A DNA stretch of 64,000 nt from Chloroflexota bacterium (lineage in GTDB: Bacteria; Chloroflexota; Dehalococcoidia; Bin125), in the NCBI GenBank assembly GCA_003228175.2, contig QGNQ01000001.1, forward strand, positions 1 through 64,000, in the 5' to 3' direction. This document shows positions 51,992 through 62,859 of this stretch, piece after piece (the first letter of the stretch is position 1; each line of letters opens with the position of its first letter). Under the pieces are notes generated by a model, which searched no databases, was not told the origin of the DNA, and saw only the letters and a list, made by a program, of their open reading frames with translations. Position numbers and translations under genes: made by a program.

Positions 51992-53164
51992 ATGCACGTT
52001 CATTGGCATCTCGCCCCGCACCACCGCTTCCTGCTCATCAGCGCGACGGTGATCATGGCGTTAACCGCCCTGTTCGCCGCCTCGTTGCTGGGCACCGATC
52101 TGCTGCGACGTACGCACGCGGAACAGTCCCCGGACGGCTGTATCTCCAACGACTTCGTGCTCAACGTCCAGAAGAGCCTGACCTTCTTCAGCGACACCAC
52201 GGCGATCAGCTACACCGTGCTGGCCGGCAATCCCGATACCAGCGGCGTCGGCTGCGACTTGGGCGGGGTCGATCTGTCCCTGACCACGCCCGATGGCATC
52301 GTGCACACGATCGGTGTCGGCCTCGCGTTCCCCATCGGCACCGCGGTGACCGTCGTCGGTGACGCCGCCTATCTGCCCTCGACGACCGCGCCGGCCTCCA
52401 ACGGCTGGTTCGGATACAACGGCGTCTCCTGGGTCGCGGTCGCGGATGCGTCCGGTGTGCTCCTCAACAACCCCGTCCAGGACGACCCCTGGGAGGTGCG
52501 CAAGACCGTCAGCGTGCTGCGCGCCAGCATGTCGCTGTCGGCCGTCGTGGCGCCGCCCGGTGCGGTGCCGGCCGGGACGCCGGTGGTGGTGACCTTCGTG
52601 GAGGCCAACGACGGGATCGTGCAGTTAGAAAATGTGACCGTCACTTCGCCGCAGTGCGCGGTGACGCCGCTGCTCAACGGGGGCGTCAACCAGGGCGACC
52701 TGAACGCGAACGGTCTGCTGGACCCCGGCGAGAGCTGGATCTTCTCCTGCACCCTCATCGTGCAAGAGACGATGGACGTCACCGGCAACGGCGCCGGGCG
52801 CCTCGTGAACAGCACACTGGTCATCGATCCCAGCAACGACCCGGATGAGCGTGCGACGGTGCGCATCCTGGTGATCCCCCCAGAGAACCCCCCAGAGGAT
52901 CCCCCGGAGGATCCGCCCGTGGATCTCCCGCCGGTGGGCGATGATCCGATCCCCGAAAACGACCCCGACGGCGACACGCCCACGGAGGTCGAGCCGGAGA
53001 GTGACCCCCCGGGCGGCCTGCCGCAAACGGGCAGCGGCGGCATCGCCGGGCTGAGCGGCGTGGAGCCGGTGGCTTACGGCGCCATTGTGATGGGGCTCGC
53101 CACGCTTGGATTCGCAGTTCTCCTCCGCCGGGTGGCGGGAAGGGGCGGGGTGTGGCGCGACTAA
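51992..53164 (+). CDS. Cell-wall-anchored surface protein with LPQTG sorting signal
   Basis: A 390-residue protein. An N-terminal signal/anchor (FLLISATVIMALTALFAASLLG) is followed by two beta-rich segments; the second (SAVVAPPGAVPAGTPVVVTF and following) is DUF11/CARDB-like. A calcium-loop-like DLNANGLLDPGESW starts at Asp236. A Pro/Glu/Asp-rich spacer (NPPEDPPEDPPVDLPP) precedes LPQTG (343-347), a hydrophobic stretch and a terminal RR-x-AGRGG. This is a textbook sortase signal, so the protein should be covalently attached to peptidoglycan. No sortase gene is in the window. ATG 51992 begins directly before the signal. Confidence 0.85.
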   Translation: MHVHWHLAPHHRFLLISATVIMALTALFAASLLGTDLLRRTHAEQSPDGCISNDFVLNVQKSLTFFSDTTAISYTVLAGNPDTSGVGCDLGGVDLSLTTPDGIVHTIGVGLAFPIGTAVTVVGDAAYLPSTTAPASNGWFGYNGVSWVAVADASGVLLNNPVQDDPWEVRKTVSVLRASMSLSAVVAPPGAVPAGTPVVVTFVEANDGIVQLENVTVTSPQCAVTPLLNGGVNQGDLNANGLLDPGESWIFSCTLIVQETMDVTGNGAGRLVNSTLVIDPSNDPDERATVRILVIPPENPPEDPPEDPPVDLPPVGDDPIPENDPDGDTPTEVEPESDPPGGLPQTGSGGIAGLSGVEPVAYGAIVMGLATLGFAVLLRRVAGRGGVWRD

Positions 53165-53252
53165 GGGAGCTCAGGACCCCGGAGCCGCGACACACCCCGC
53201 CTGACCTCCGCACGCGCCATCTGGAAGGGCATCAGGCCAAGGCCGGCAGCGG

Positions 53253-54086
53253 TTAGTCCCCGTCCGGCCGTCGCCCCTCCGCCAGGCCGCGGAGCCCATC
53301 GATCAGCGTGCGCGAGAACAGGCCGGACACCGCGGCGATGCTCGCCACCCCGAACGTGTTGAGATCCGGCAGATTCGATCCTTCGCCCAGCAGCGCGGCG
53401 CGCAGGATCCAGACCGTGCCAATCGCGACGCCGGCGCCGACCAGCGGCCGGATCAGGTACCACAGCCACCAGCGATCGTCGAAGCGGTCGCGCCCCACGT
53501 ACGTCGCCGCCGTCCGCAGTCCCGCCAAGCAGCCGAAGAAGACGCCGATGCTGGCGACAAAGATCAACAGCAGCTCCTCCCCACCCACCTGCCAGTCCAG
53601 GCCCAGCAAGATGTTGGGCCGCAGCGCCGCCACAGTCTCCGGATCGTTGTCGGTCAGCGCCCGCACATCGGACCACTGGCTCACGGCCGCCAGCAGCCCC
53701 GCAATGCCGAAGGCCAGCAGGTACATCGCCAAGATCGGCGCCGACCAAGGATCCGGGTCTGGCTTCACCCGCACCCGATCGCGACTGTCGATCGGCGCGG
53801 CCAGCGCGCCCTCCACAGCGGAGGGCAGGATGCGCACCGCGAACGCGTGCCGGGTCGTCAAGACGGGGCCCAGGTAGCGCAGGCTCAGTGTGGCAAGGTT
53901 GGGCGACTGGATAGCGACGCTTTCGATGGAGACGCCGAGCGGTGCGCCCAGCAGTGCGAAGTCGGCGGCGCTGGCCGTGGCATCGAAGCTTGCGTCGCGC
54001 AGCGCGAATGTGATCGTCGCCCCGTCCAGGTCGTCGTAGCGCAGGCGCGAGGGATTCGTGCCGCGGATGCTGGCGCTGGGCGGCAT
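53253..54086 (-). CDS. Membrane protein with N-terminal exported-type beta domain
   Basis: A 277-residue protein not assigned to a family. Residues about 1-105 form a beta-rich segment (DDLDGATITFALRDASFDATA, SPNLATLSLRYLGPVLTTRH) without a signal peptide. The C-terminal half has four hydrophobic segments: LAMYLLAFGIAGLLAAVSQW, LLLIFVASIGVFFGCLAGL, LIRPLVGAGVAIGTVWILRA and FGVASIAAVSGLFSRTLIDG. A similar four-helix unit is found in bacterial membrane proteins of unknown role. Single gene on the minus strand, divergent from the acyl-CoA dehydrogenase. Confidence 0.7.
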   Translation of the reverse strand: MPPSASIRGTNPSRLRYDDLDGATITFALRDASFDATASAADFALLGAPLGVSIESVAIQSPNLATLSLRYLGPVLTTRHAFAVRILPSAVEGALAAPIDSRDRVRVKPDPDPWSAPILAMYLLAFGIAGLLAAVSQWSDVRALTDNDPETVAALRPNILLGLDWQVGGEELLLIFVASIGVFFGCLAGLRTAATYVGRDRFDDRWWLWYLIRPLVGAGVAIGTVWILRAALLGEGSNLPDLNTFGVASIAAVSGLFSRTLIDGLRGLAEGRRPDGD

Positions 54087-54268
54087 AGCGGCTCCTTCTG
54101 CCCGGCCGCGGGAACGGATCCGCGACGTGGCGCTGGCGGGATCGGACCCACACCTCGTGCGCCCAGGATAATCACTACATAACGGTCGTCAAGGGGCTAG
54201 CACGGCGCGAGGCTGTCGGCGCACTGGCGGTCCCGGCTGCAGCACCTATCCTCGCGGCGGAGGAGCAC

Positions 54269-55435
54269 ATGGACTTCGGACTGACAGAAACGCAAGAAGA
54301 CGTGCGCCGCAACGTGAAAGCGGTCTGTGATCGCTTCGACGATGCCTACTGGAGCGACCACGATGACACCGGCGATTTCCCCGTCGAGTTCACCGACGCG
54401 ATCGCCGCCGGCGGCTGGCTGGGCATCGCCATGCCGGAGGCGCACGGCGGCGCCGGGCTGGGCGTCGCCGAGGCCGCGGTGATGATGCACACGGTCGCCA
54501 ACTCGTCGGGGGCGATGGCCGCCGCCTCCTCACTGCACATCAACATTTTTGGCCCCCACCCGATCGTCGTCTTCGGGACCGACGAGCAGCGCGAACGCTG
54601 GCTGCCCGATCTGATTCACGGTCGCGCACGGACCTGCTTCGGCGTGACCGAGCCAACAGCCGGCCTCAACACGACGCACGTCCAGACCCGCGCGACGCGG
54701 GACGGCGATCAGTACATCGTGGACGGGCAGAAGATCTGGACCAGCACGGCCCAAGAGGCCGATAAAATCCTGCTGCTCGCCCGCACGACGCCCATGGACG
54801 AGACCGAACGCCCCATCGACGGGCTCAGCCTCTTCTACACCAACCTCAATCGGGACCACGTCACGGTGCGCGAGATCGCCAAGATGGGGCGCCACGCGGT
54901 GGACTCCAACGAGGTCTTCTTTGACGGCATGCCGGTGCCACTGGGCGACCGCATCGGCGAGGAGGGCAAAGGCTTCCGTTACCTGCTGCACTCGCTCAAT
55001 CCGGAGCGCGTGCTGGTGGCTTCGGAGTCGATTGGGATCGGGCAGAACGCGCTGGAGCGCGCCGCGAATTACGCGCGCGAACGCGTCGTCTTCGGCCGGC
55101 CCATCGGACAGAATCAGGCGATTCAGCACCCCCTGGCGGAGAGCTGGGCGGAGCTGCAGGCGGCCTGGCTGATGACGCAGCGCGCCGCCTGGATGTACGA
55201 CCAAGAACAGCCCTGTGGCCCGGAGGCGAACGGCGCAAAGTACCTCGCTGCGGAGGCTGGCAAGCGCGCCTGCGAACGCGCCATCATTACCCACGGCGGT
55301 CTGGGCTACGCCAAGGAAATGCAGGTGGAGCGACTGTTCCGCGAATCACTGATCAACTGGATCGCGCCGGTCAGCCCGCATCTCGCGCTGTGCAACATCG
55401 CGGAGAAGGCGCTGAATCTGCCCAAGTCGTACTGA
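54269..55435 (+). CDS. Acyl-CoA dehydrogenase
   Basis: A 388-residue FAD-dependent enzyme catalysing alpha,beta-dehydrogenation of acyl-CoA. MDFGLTETQEDVRRNVKAVC starts the N-terminal helical domain; TCFGVTEPTAGLNTTHVQTRA and IVDGQKIWTSTAQEADKILL form the FAD/substrate beta domain; ERVLVASESIGIGQNALERA and ITHGGLGYAKEMQVERLFRE lie in the C-terminal helical domain. Electrons pass to ETF. The length is normal and the start directly follows GGAGGAG. It stands alone on the + strand. Confidence 0.94.
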   Translation: MDFGLTETQEDVRRNVKAVCDRFDDAYWSDHDDTGDFPVEFTDAIAAGGWLGIAMPEAHGGAGLGVAEAAVMMHTVANSSGAMAAASSLHINIFGPHPIVVFGTDEQRERWLPDLIHGRARTCFGVTEPTAGLNTTHVQTRATRDGDQYIVDGQKIWTSTAQEADKILLLARTTPMDETERPIDGLSLFYTNLNRDHVTVREIAKMGRHAVDSNEVFFDGMPVPLGDRIGEEGKGFRYLLHSLNPERVLVASESIGIGQNALERAANYARERVVFGRPIGQNQAIQHPLAESWAELQAAWLMTQRAAWMYDQEQPCGPEANGAKYLAAEAGKRACERAIITHGGLGYAKEMQVERLFRESLINWIAPVSPHLALCNIAEKALNLPKSY

Positions 55436-55545
55436 GCCCAGCACACGGCTGATCAGAAACGGCGACCCCACCGCGCAGGGCGCTCCGCTAGGATTCCCTG
55501 GCTCCCGTCCGTGGGCGGGGGCCAGCGATCCGACCACGCGAATTC

Positions 55546-55617
55546 AGATGGGGCCAAGACAGCTGGGGCCAATACGGATGGGCCAATACAGATCGGCCAA
55601 GAGAGATGGGCCAATAC
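55546..55617 (+). repeat. 14-bp tandem repeats in the 5' leader of the DUF169 gene
   Basis: Four 14-bp units (starting at 55562, 55576, 55590 and 55604) follow a longer 16-bp variant at 55546. The consensus is near AGATGGGCCAATAC. The last unit ends 14 bases before the ATG. The GATGGGCCAA core recurs once more at about 56397, after the gene. Confidence 0.8.
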
Positions 55618-55631
55618 AGATAGGGACGACG

Positions 55632-56384
55632 ATGACAGATTGGCAAGCGCTCGACGGTCGGCTGCGGGAGGCCCTGGGCCTCTCCGTGCCGCCAATCGCG
55701 ATCACATTTCGTGCCCCCGGTGACGCCCCCGTCGCGCCGGCCTTCGGCGCGCCCATGCCAGATGTCGCGCCGGCCTTCGGCGCGCCCATGCCGGACGCCA
55801 CACCGGACGGGCGCACGGGCAGCGTCGCCGCGGGCTGCGTCTTCTGGATGGAGGGCGCCGACGCGACCTTCACCACCGTCGCCGCCGATCACGGCAACTG
55901 CAGCGTGGGCAGCGTCACGCATGGCTTCAAGACGTTGCAGGAGGTGGCCGGCAACGCGGATGTGGCTGCGCTGCTGGAGTCCAACTGGGTGACGATGGAG
56001 GTCGTGCCACAGATTCCCGTCGTCAAGCAGCAGCCCGCGGCGGTGGTCTACGGACCGCTGCTTGAGACCCCGGTCGATCCGGACGTCGTGCTGCTCCGCG
56101 TCACGGGCCGGCAGCTGATGGTGCTGCACGATGCGATTCCGGAGTTGCGCATCGAGGGCAAGCCGCAGTGCCACATCGTTGCGATCGCGAAGGAACAGGG
56201 CCAAGTCGCCGCCAGCGTCGGCTGCCAGCTCAGCCGCGTACGCACGGCCATGCCGAACGCGGAGATGACCTGCGCCATCCCGTCGGGTCGGCTGGAGAAC
56301 GTGATTGAGCGCGTCGAAGCCGCCGCCACGGCGGATCGAGCGGTGGCGGCTTACGCGGCTGACGACATGGTGCGCTTCAGCTAG
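55632..56384 (+). CDS. DUF169-family protein
   Basis: A 250-residue protein resembling the DUF169 family: GLSVPPIAITFRA near the start, CVFWMEGADATFTTVAADHGNCSVGSVTHG with the paired Cys, VVYGPLLETP in the middle and GCQLSRVRTAMPNAEMTCAIPSGRL with a further Cys. The family is uncharacterised; its Cys residues suggest metal or cofactor binding. An 11-residue segment (VAPAFGAPMPD) is tandemly duplicated by a 33-bp repeat. The ATG at 55632 is chosen because upstream codons come from the 14-bp leader repeats. Confidence 0.82.
   Translation: MTDWQALDGRLREALGLSVPPIAITFRAPGDAPVAPAFGAPMPDVAPAFGAPMPDATPDGRTGSVAAGCVFWMEGADATFTTVAADHGNCSVGSVTHGFKTLQEVAGNADVAALLESNWVTMEVVPQIPVVKQQPAAVVYGPLLETPVDPDVVLLRVTGRQLMVLHDAIPELRIEGKPQCHIVAIAKEQGQVAASVGCQLSRVRTAMPNAEMTCAIPSGRLENVIERVEAAATADRAVAAYAADDMVRFS
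55731..55796 (+). repeat. 33-bp in-frame tandem duplication in the DUF169 gene
   Basis: Units 55731-55763 and 55764-55796 differ at two bases and each encodes VAPAFGAPMPD, so the reading frame and an 11-residue loop are duplicated. Confidence 0.92.
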
Positions 56385-56536
56385 TTCGCGCTAGCGATGG
56401 GCCAAGGGGGCTTCGTCGCCGATCCCCGCTCCATCGGTTCAGATGGGGAGGGTGCCAGGGGGAGAGGTCCTCCCGCACCCAGCCGACGCGCTTCCGCCCT
56501 GCGCTCCATTCCCGCTAGCCCCCTCGCCGGGCTGGG

Positions 56537-56758
56537 CTAGCCCGTCGAGCGACGGGCCTGCCGCGCCTGCGACGCCCCCTCGACGGCCTGGCGACAGGGA
56601 TCGCACAGGAACACGGAGCGAATGCTGCCGCGGTCGATCATCCGGGGGCGCCCGTCCAGATTCGGGACGAGGCGCGTCTGCACCAGATCGAGCTGGTGGC
56701 CGCGCTCCTCGATCCGGCCAGCGCAGATGTCGCACACGGTCGTGAACATGGCTGTCAC
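56537..56758 (-). CDS. Small zinc-ribbon protein
   Basis: A 73-residue protein with CDIC near the N-terminus and CDPC near residue 52, a treble-clef or zinc-ribbon arrangement, separated by a basic segment (LVPNLDGRPRMIDRGSIRSV). It ends in an Ala/Arg-rich tail. No known family is obvious; small proteins of this kind often bind nucleic acid or partner proteins. Flanked by non-coding stretches with short repeats. Confidence 0.65.
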   Translation of the reverse strand: MTAMFTTVCDICAGRIEERGHQLDLVQTRLVPNLDGRPRMIDRGSIRSVFLCDPCRQAVEGASQARQARRSTG

Positions 56759-56949
56759 TTCCCGCCCCGAGGGCGCTAGCGCACCGTGCCTGCGGCGCAG
56801 TTCTCGCTATCCCTATGGTCGGTTGGATGAGCCCCGCGCCTCAACCGGTCGTACGAGCCGGTCGTCGGATCGAGGGACATCGCCGGCGATCCTGCGGGAA
56901 TCGCCCTAGAGGTCGCGCCGCGCGGCTTCCACCGCGACGTGTGTGCGGC

Positions 56950-56983
56950 CCCCACCGGATCATGCAGCCCCACCGGATCATGC
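56950..56983. repeat. 18-bp-spaced tandem repeat
   Basis: CCCCACCGGATCATGC occurs at 56950-56965 and 56968-56983. It lies in a 326-bp stretch (56759-57084) with no gene I can support. Confidence 0.8.
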
Positions 56984-57042
56984 GGCATGCAGCGCGGACT
57001 TCGCCCTCACCCGCTCCCAGCAACGCACAAGCGACCACCCCT

Positions 57043-57072
57043 CAGGTCGCACATTGGCAGGTCGCACACTGG
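57043..57072. repeat. 15-bp tandem repeat before the carboxylase stop
   Basis: CAGGTCGCACATTGG (57043-57057) is followed at once by CAGGTCGCACACTGG (57058-57072), one mismatch. It is a few bases past the stop of the acyl-CoA carboxylase gene (minus strand). Confidence 0.85.
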
Positions 57073-57084
57073 TCCGGGCCCCGC

Positions 57085-60000
57085 CTACCAGGTGTCGATA
57101 TTCGGTCGCTTCTTCTCGGTGCGTGGCGCCGGGGCGGGCATGGCGCGCAGCGCGTTGCTGATCCAAACGCGACTGTCAGCCGGGTCGATCACATCGTCCA
57201 CTTCGAAGAACGAGGCAGTGCTGATCGCCTTACCGTGGGTGTAGGCCTTGGCCACCATGGACTCGTACTTTTCGCGACGCTCGTCCACATCTTCGATCGC
57301 CGCCAGCTCTTTGCGGTAGCCCAGCTTGATCTGCCCCTCCAGCCCCATCCCACCGAACTCCGCCGTAGGGAACGTCACGGTGAAGAACGGCGCCCGCGCG
57401 CCGCCGCCCACCATCGCCGCCGCGCCCAGTCCGTAGGACTTGCGCACGACAATCGAGAAGATCGGCACGCTCAGGTTCGCGCCAATGTTGAACAGGCGGC
57501 AGCAGTGCCGGACCAGCGCGGTCTTCTCCACCTCGGGGCCCACCAGCATCCCGGGCGTGTCGACCAGGCTGAGGACGGGGATGTCGAACGCGTCGCACAG
57601 TTGTAGGAAGCGCGCACCCTTGTCGGAGCCGTCGCTGTCGATCGCCCCGGCCAGATGCCCCGGGTTATTGGCCATGACCCCCAGCGGACGCCCCTCCACG
57701 CGGATCAACGCGGTGATCATCCCGGCCCCAAAGCCGCGCCGGATCTCCAGCACCGATCCCACATCCGCGATCCCCTCGATCACCTGTCGCATGTCGTACA
57801 TGCGCAACCGGTTCTCCGGCACAACGTGGCGCAGTGCCCGCGCGTCCGGGGCCTCCCAGTCGCTCAGCGGGCCCTGGAAGTACGAGAGGTACTGCTTCGC
57901 CGCCGCCACAGCGGCCTCTTCATCCGCGACCGCGATGTCTACCACCCCGTTCGCCACCTGCACCTCCATCGGCCCCACCTCTTCCGGCCGGAAGACGCCC
58001 AGGCCCCCGCCTTCGATCATCGCCGGGCCGCCCATGCCAATCGTCGAGCCCTCCGTGGCGATCACGACATCACAACAGCCCAGGATCGCCGCGTTGCCCG
58101 CGAAGCAACGACCGTTCGTGATCCCGATCATCGGGACCAGGCCGCTGAGCTGGGACCAGAGCGTGAAGGCCCGCACGTCCAGGCCGGCGGGCGTAAAGCT
58201 GTCGCTGTCACCCGGGCGGCCACCGCCGCCCTCGGCAAAGAAGACCACGGGCAGCCGCCACTTCTCGGCCAGCTCAAACATGCGGTCCTTCTTGTAGTGG
58301 TTCTTCATGCCCTGCGTGCCGGCCAGCACCGTGTAGTCGTAGGACAAGACCATCGTGCGGGCCGCGTCGTCCGGGAAGTGGCCGCCGTTGACCCGGCCAA
58401 TGCCGGCCACCATGCCGTCGGCGGGGGTCTCGGTGATCAACTCGTCCAGCGGGGCCCGCAGCCGCCGCCCGGCGACAACGAGCGCGCCGTATTCCACGAA
58501 GGAGTCCGCATCCACCAGGTCCGCCAGGTTCTCCCGCACGGTCCGAAAGCCGCGCGCGTGTCGCTTCGCGATGGCCTCCTCGCGGTATTCATCGCGGGTC
58601 AGATTGTGCCGGTCGTAGACCTCCTGGAGGTCCGGGCGGATGCGGTCCAGATCGACCGCCTCCTCTTGTGGTCCGCCACCTTCGCCCACATCCGCCTCTT
58701 CAATGAAGACCAGCGCATGCCCGTCGAAGATCGTGTCCCCAGGAGAGACGCCGACGGCGCGCACGTAGCCGCTGCGGTCGGCGGCGATCACGTGCTCCAT
58801 CTTCATCGCTTCCATGATCACGACCTGCTGACCGGCATGGACGATGTCGCCCTCCGTGACCAGAACGCTGACCACCGTCCCCTGCATCGGCGCCAGGACC
58901 GGCAGCGACCCCTCAGGCCCCGCCACCTCTCGTCGCTGCGGCCTGTTCGTCGAGGTCGGGCCCAAATCGGCCGCGTCGGCCGTCTCGTTCTGGCCGTGCG
59001 CGAGGACGGCGAGCGGGTCCGTGCTGTCGATGCGGGCGCCGGCGAAGCCCGCCCCGGTGGGTCCGGCGGGGGCAACGCTCGCGACGAATCGATCGCTGCT
59101 CGCCGGCGCCTCGTCCCCCACCAGATCGTCCAGATGGTCCTCCACGAAACGGGTGTAGACCCGCCCCGCCGCGACATCCGGGTGGGCGAGTAGCCGCTGC
59201 AGGAAGGGGATGTTCGTGCCGACGCCCTCAATCTGGAACTCGCTGAGCGCCCGCACCGCGCGTCTCACCACGCGCGAGAAGTCGCCGTCGCGCGAGTGCA
59301 CGATCACTTTGGCCAGCAGGGAGTCGAAGGCGGGGCTCGTCGTGTAGCCCACGTACCCGAACGTATCGACGCGCACGCCGGGACCGGTGGGCGGGGCGAA
59401 CGCGCTCAGCGCGCCGCCTTGGGGGTGCGTTTCGCCCGTCGGGGTGATCGTTTCCATGTTGACGCGCGCTTGGATCGCATAGCCGCTGGGCGGGCCGACC
59501 TCCGCCTGCGAGAGGCGCAACTCGTCGAAGGACTCGCCCCCGGCCAGGCGCAGCTGGATCTGCACGAGGTCCAGGCCGGTCACCGCCTCCGTGACGGTGT
59601 GCTCGAACTGCAGACGGGCGTTGGCCTCAATAAAGGCGAAGACCTGACTGCCCTCCGCCGCGTCGACGAGGAACTCGAAGGTGCCCAGGCTCTGGTAGCT
59701 GGCGCTGCGCGCCAGGCGGACGGCCGCGTCGATGATCTGGTCGCGCAGCCCCGGCGCAAGGTTGGGCGCCGGGGCGAACTCCATCACCTTCTGGAAGCGA
59801 CGCTGGATGCTGCACTCGCGTTCGCCCAACTGCAGGATGCCGCCACGACCGTCGCCCACCACTTGCACCTCAATATGGCGCTCCCGCGGGACGTACTGCT
59901 CCAAGTACAGGTCGTCGTTCCCGAAGGCCGCCGCCGCCTCGGAGCGGCACCGCTGCGAAGGCAGCGTCGATCTCGTCGCTCTGGAAGACCGCACGCGTGC

Positions 60001-60502
60001 CGCGGCCGCCGCCGCCCGCGACCGCCTTGATGATCACCGCGGCGCCCGCCCCCAGGCTGTCGAAAAACTCGTGCGCATCGGCCGGACTGGCCGCGTGCTC
60101 CGTGCCCGGCAGCACGGGGATATCGCTGCGCAGCGCCGCCCCGCGCGCGGCCACCTTGTTGCCGAACAGTTCCAGCTGGTCCACGGTGGGCCCAACGAAC
60201 AGGACGCCACGATCCGCGCAGCGGCGCGCCAGCTCCGGGTTCTCCGAGAGGAAGCCGTAACCGGGATGCAGGGCGTCGCAGCCGCTGGATTCAGCCGCAG
60301 CCACGATCTCCGCGATGTCCAGATACGCCGACGGCCCACTGCCACTCAGCGCCACGACCTGATCGGCGTGCTTCGTGTGCAACGACTGTGCGTCGTCCTG
60401 GGAGTGGACGGCGACCGTCTCGATGCCCAAGTCCGTCGCGGCCCGGAGGATGCGGATGCCGATCTCGCCGCGGTTGGCGACGAGCAAGCGATTCAGTGTC
60501 AT
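57085..60502 (-). CDS. Single-chain acyl-CoA carboxylase (BC-BCCP-CT), one-base frameshift
   Basis: With one base removed near 59953 the gene encodes about 1,138 residues. Biotin carboxylase: LLVANRGEIGIRILRAATDL, HPGYGFLSENPE, AVAGGGGRGT, FIEANARLQFEHTVTE. Biotin carrier: MQGTVVSVLVTEGDIVHAGQ and EAMKMEHV. Carboxyltransferase: MVLSYDYTVLAGTQGMKNHY, FFAEGGGGRPGD, LGVMANNPGHLAGAIDSDG and LVDTPGMLVGPEVEK. All three activities on one chain match single-chain long-chain acyl-CoA carboxylases. At the break, FAAVPLRG in one frame is replaced by ARCRSEAAAAFGNDD in the other; similarity on both sides is intact, so a recent indel or assembly error is likely. Confidence 0.88.
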
Positions 60503-60622
60503 GGCGTCCCTGCCCTGCACAAGTCAGATACAGGGATCGTAGTGGGCAAACGGGATAAGCGGCGTTAGGGCGCCCCCGACGTTCCGGCCCCGGCCCGACT
60601 GCCCCCAGCGCCCAACGACGGC

Positions 60623-61846
<1,224 letters not shown>

Positions 61847-61871
61847 CGGCTGACGCGTCGACGGGTGGGCG

Positions 61872-62684
61872 TCAGCGGTTGTGGAAGACGGGCGCTCGGC
61901 GCTCGAAGAACGCCGATACGGCCTCCGTCTGGTCTTCAGTGCCGCCACTGCGCACGTGGCGCTCCGCCTCGCCGTCCAGCGCCTCCGAGAACGACAGCCG
62001 ATCCGCCTCGTTGAGATTGCGCTTGATGTGTTGCAGCGAGATCGGCGCGCGGTCGTGCAGCCGCTGGGCGATCTCGCCCACGCGCTCCAGGAACGCATCG
62101 GCCGGGAAGACGTCGGAGACCAGGCCGATCTGCAGCGCCTGCTGAGCGTCAAGGGTGTCGCCCAGCAGGTACAGCTCGCGCGCTTTGGCGGGCCCCACGA
62201 TGCGCGGCAGCGTCCACGTGCCGCCGAAGTCGCCCGACAGTCCCACGTTGCCGAAGGCGGTCAGGAACTTGGCCGAATCGGCCGCATAGCGCAGGTCGGC
62301 GGCGCAGGCCCAGGCCAGACCCGCCCCGGCCACGGCGCCATTGATCGCGGCGATCGTGACTTTGCGCATCTCGCGCAGCATCTGCGAGGTCTGCATGTAC
62401 GTGCGCAGAATGCTGATCCGCGCCTCCGTCGGCCCCTCGCCCAGGGTCCCGCTGGCACGCAGATCCCCGCCCGCGCAGAACCCACGCCCCGCCCCTGTCA
62501 GGATCACCACGCGAACGCTGTCGTCGTTGTTGGCTGCGATGATCCCCGCCCGCGTCGCGTCCATCAGTGGACCATCCATCGCGTTGAGCGCTTCCGGACG
62601 ATTCAGCGTGATCGTGGCGATGCCGTCCTGCACGGCATACCGGGCCGGCGCGTCCGGATCGTTGCTGGGGGTGGGATCGAGCAT
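61872..62684 (-). CDS. Enoyl-CoA hydratase/isomerase family protein
   Basis: A 270-residue crotonase-fold protein: GIATITLNRPEALNAMDGPL, LTGAGRGFCAGGDLRASGTL (oxyanion hole), AINGAVAGAGLAWACAADLRY, and NVGLSGDFGGTWTLPRIVG. The residues at the second catalytic Glu position are GDFGG, so it may be an isomerase-type member rather than a standard hydratase. First gene of a likely two-gene operon with the acyl-CoA dehydrogenase, consistent with successive beta-oxidation steps. Confidence 0.92.
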   Translation of the reverse strand: MLDPTPSNDPDAPARYAVQDGIATITLNRPEALNAMDGPLMDATRAGIIAANNDDSVRVVILTGAGRGFCAGGDLRASGTLGEGPTEARISILRTYMQTSQMLREMRKVTIAAINGAVAGAGLAWACAADLRYAADSAKFLTAFGNVGLSGDFGGTWTLPRIVGPAKARELYLLGDTLDAQQALQIGLVSDVFPADAFLERVGEIAQRLHDRAPISLQHIKRNLNEADRLSFSEALDGEAERHVRSGGTEDQTEAVSAFFERRAPVFHNR

Positions 62685-62859
62685 GGGTACGGCCTTTCGG
62701 GTCGCGCGGCCGTTCAGCCTCGCGCAGCGCTGTCGCTGGCGATGCTAGCTCACGGGCCCCGTTCGCGCGGGCTCCCTCCGCCCGGAACCCCCGGCCAACG
62801 GAACTCCGCCGGCACCCGCTACGCTGCCACCGAATCGCCCTTGATGGGAGGAGCGCGTC

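Noticed and set aside
56385-56536. GC-rich palindromic text between the DUF169 and zinc-ribbon genes as a possible structured RNA
   Set aside because: Short complementary stretches are present, but there is no conserved core or clear terminator to support an RNA call.
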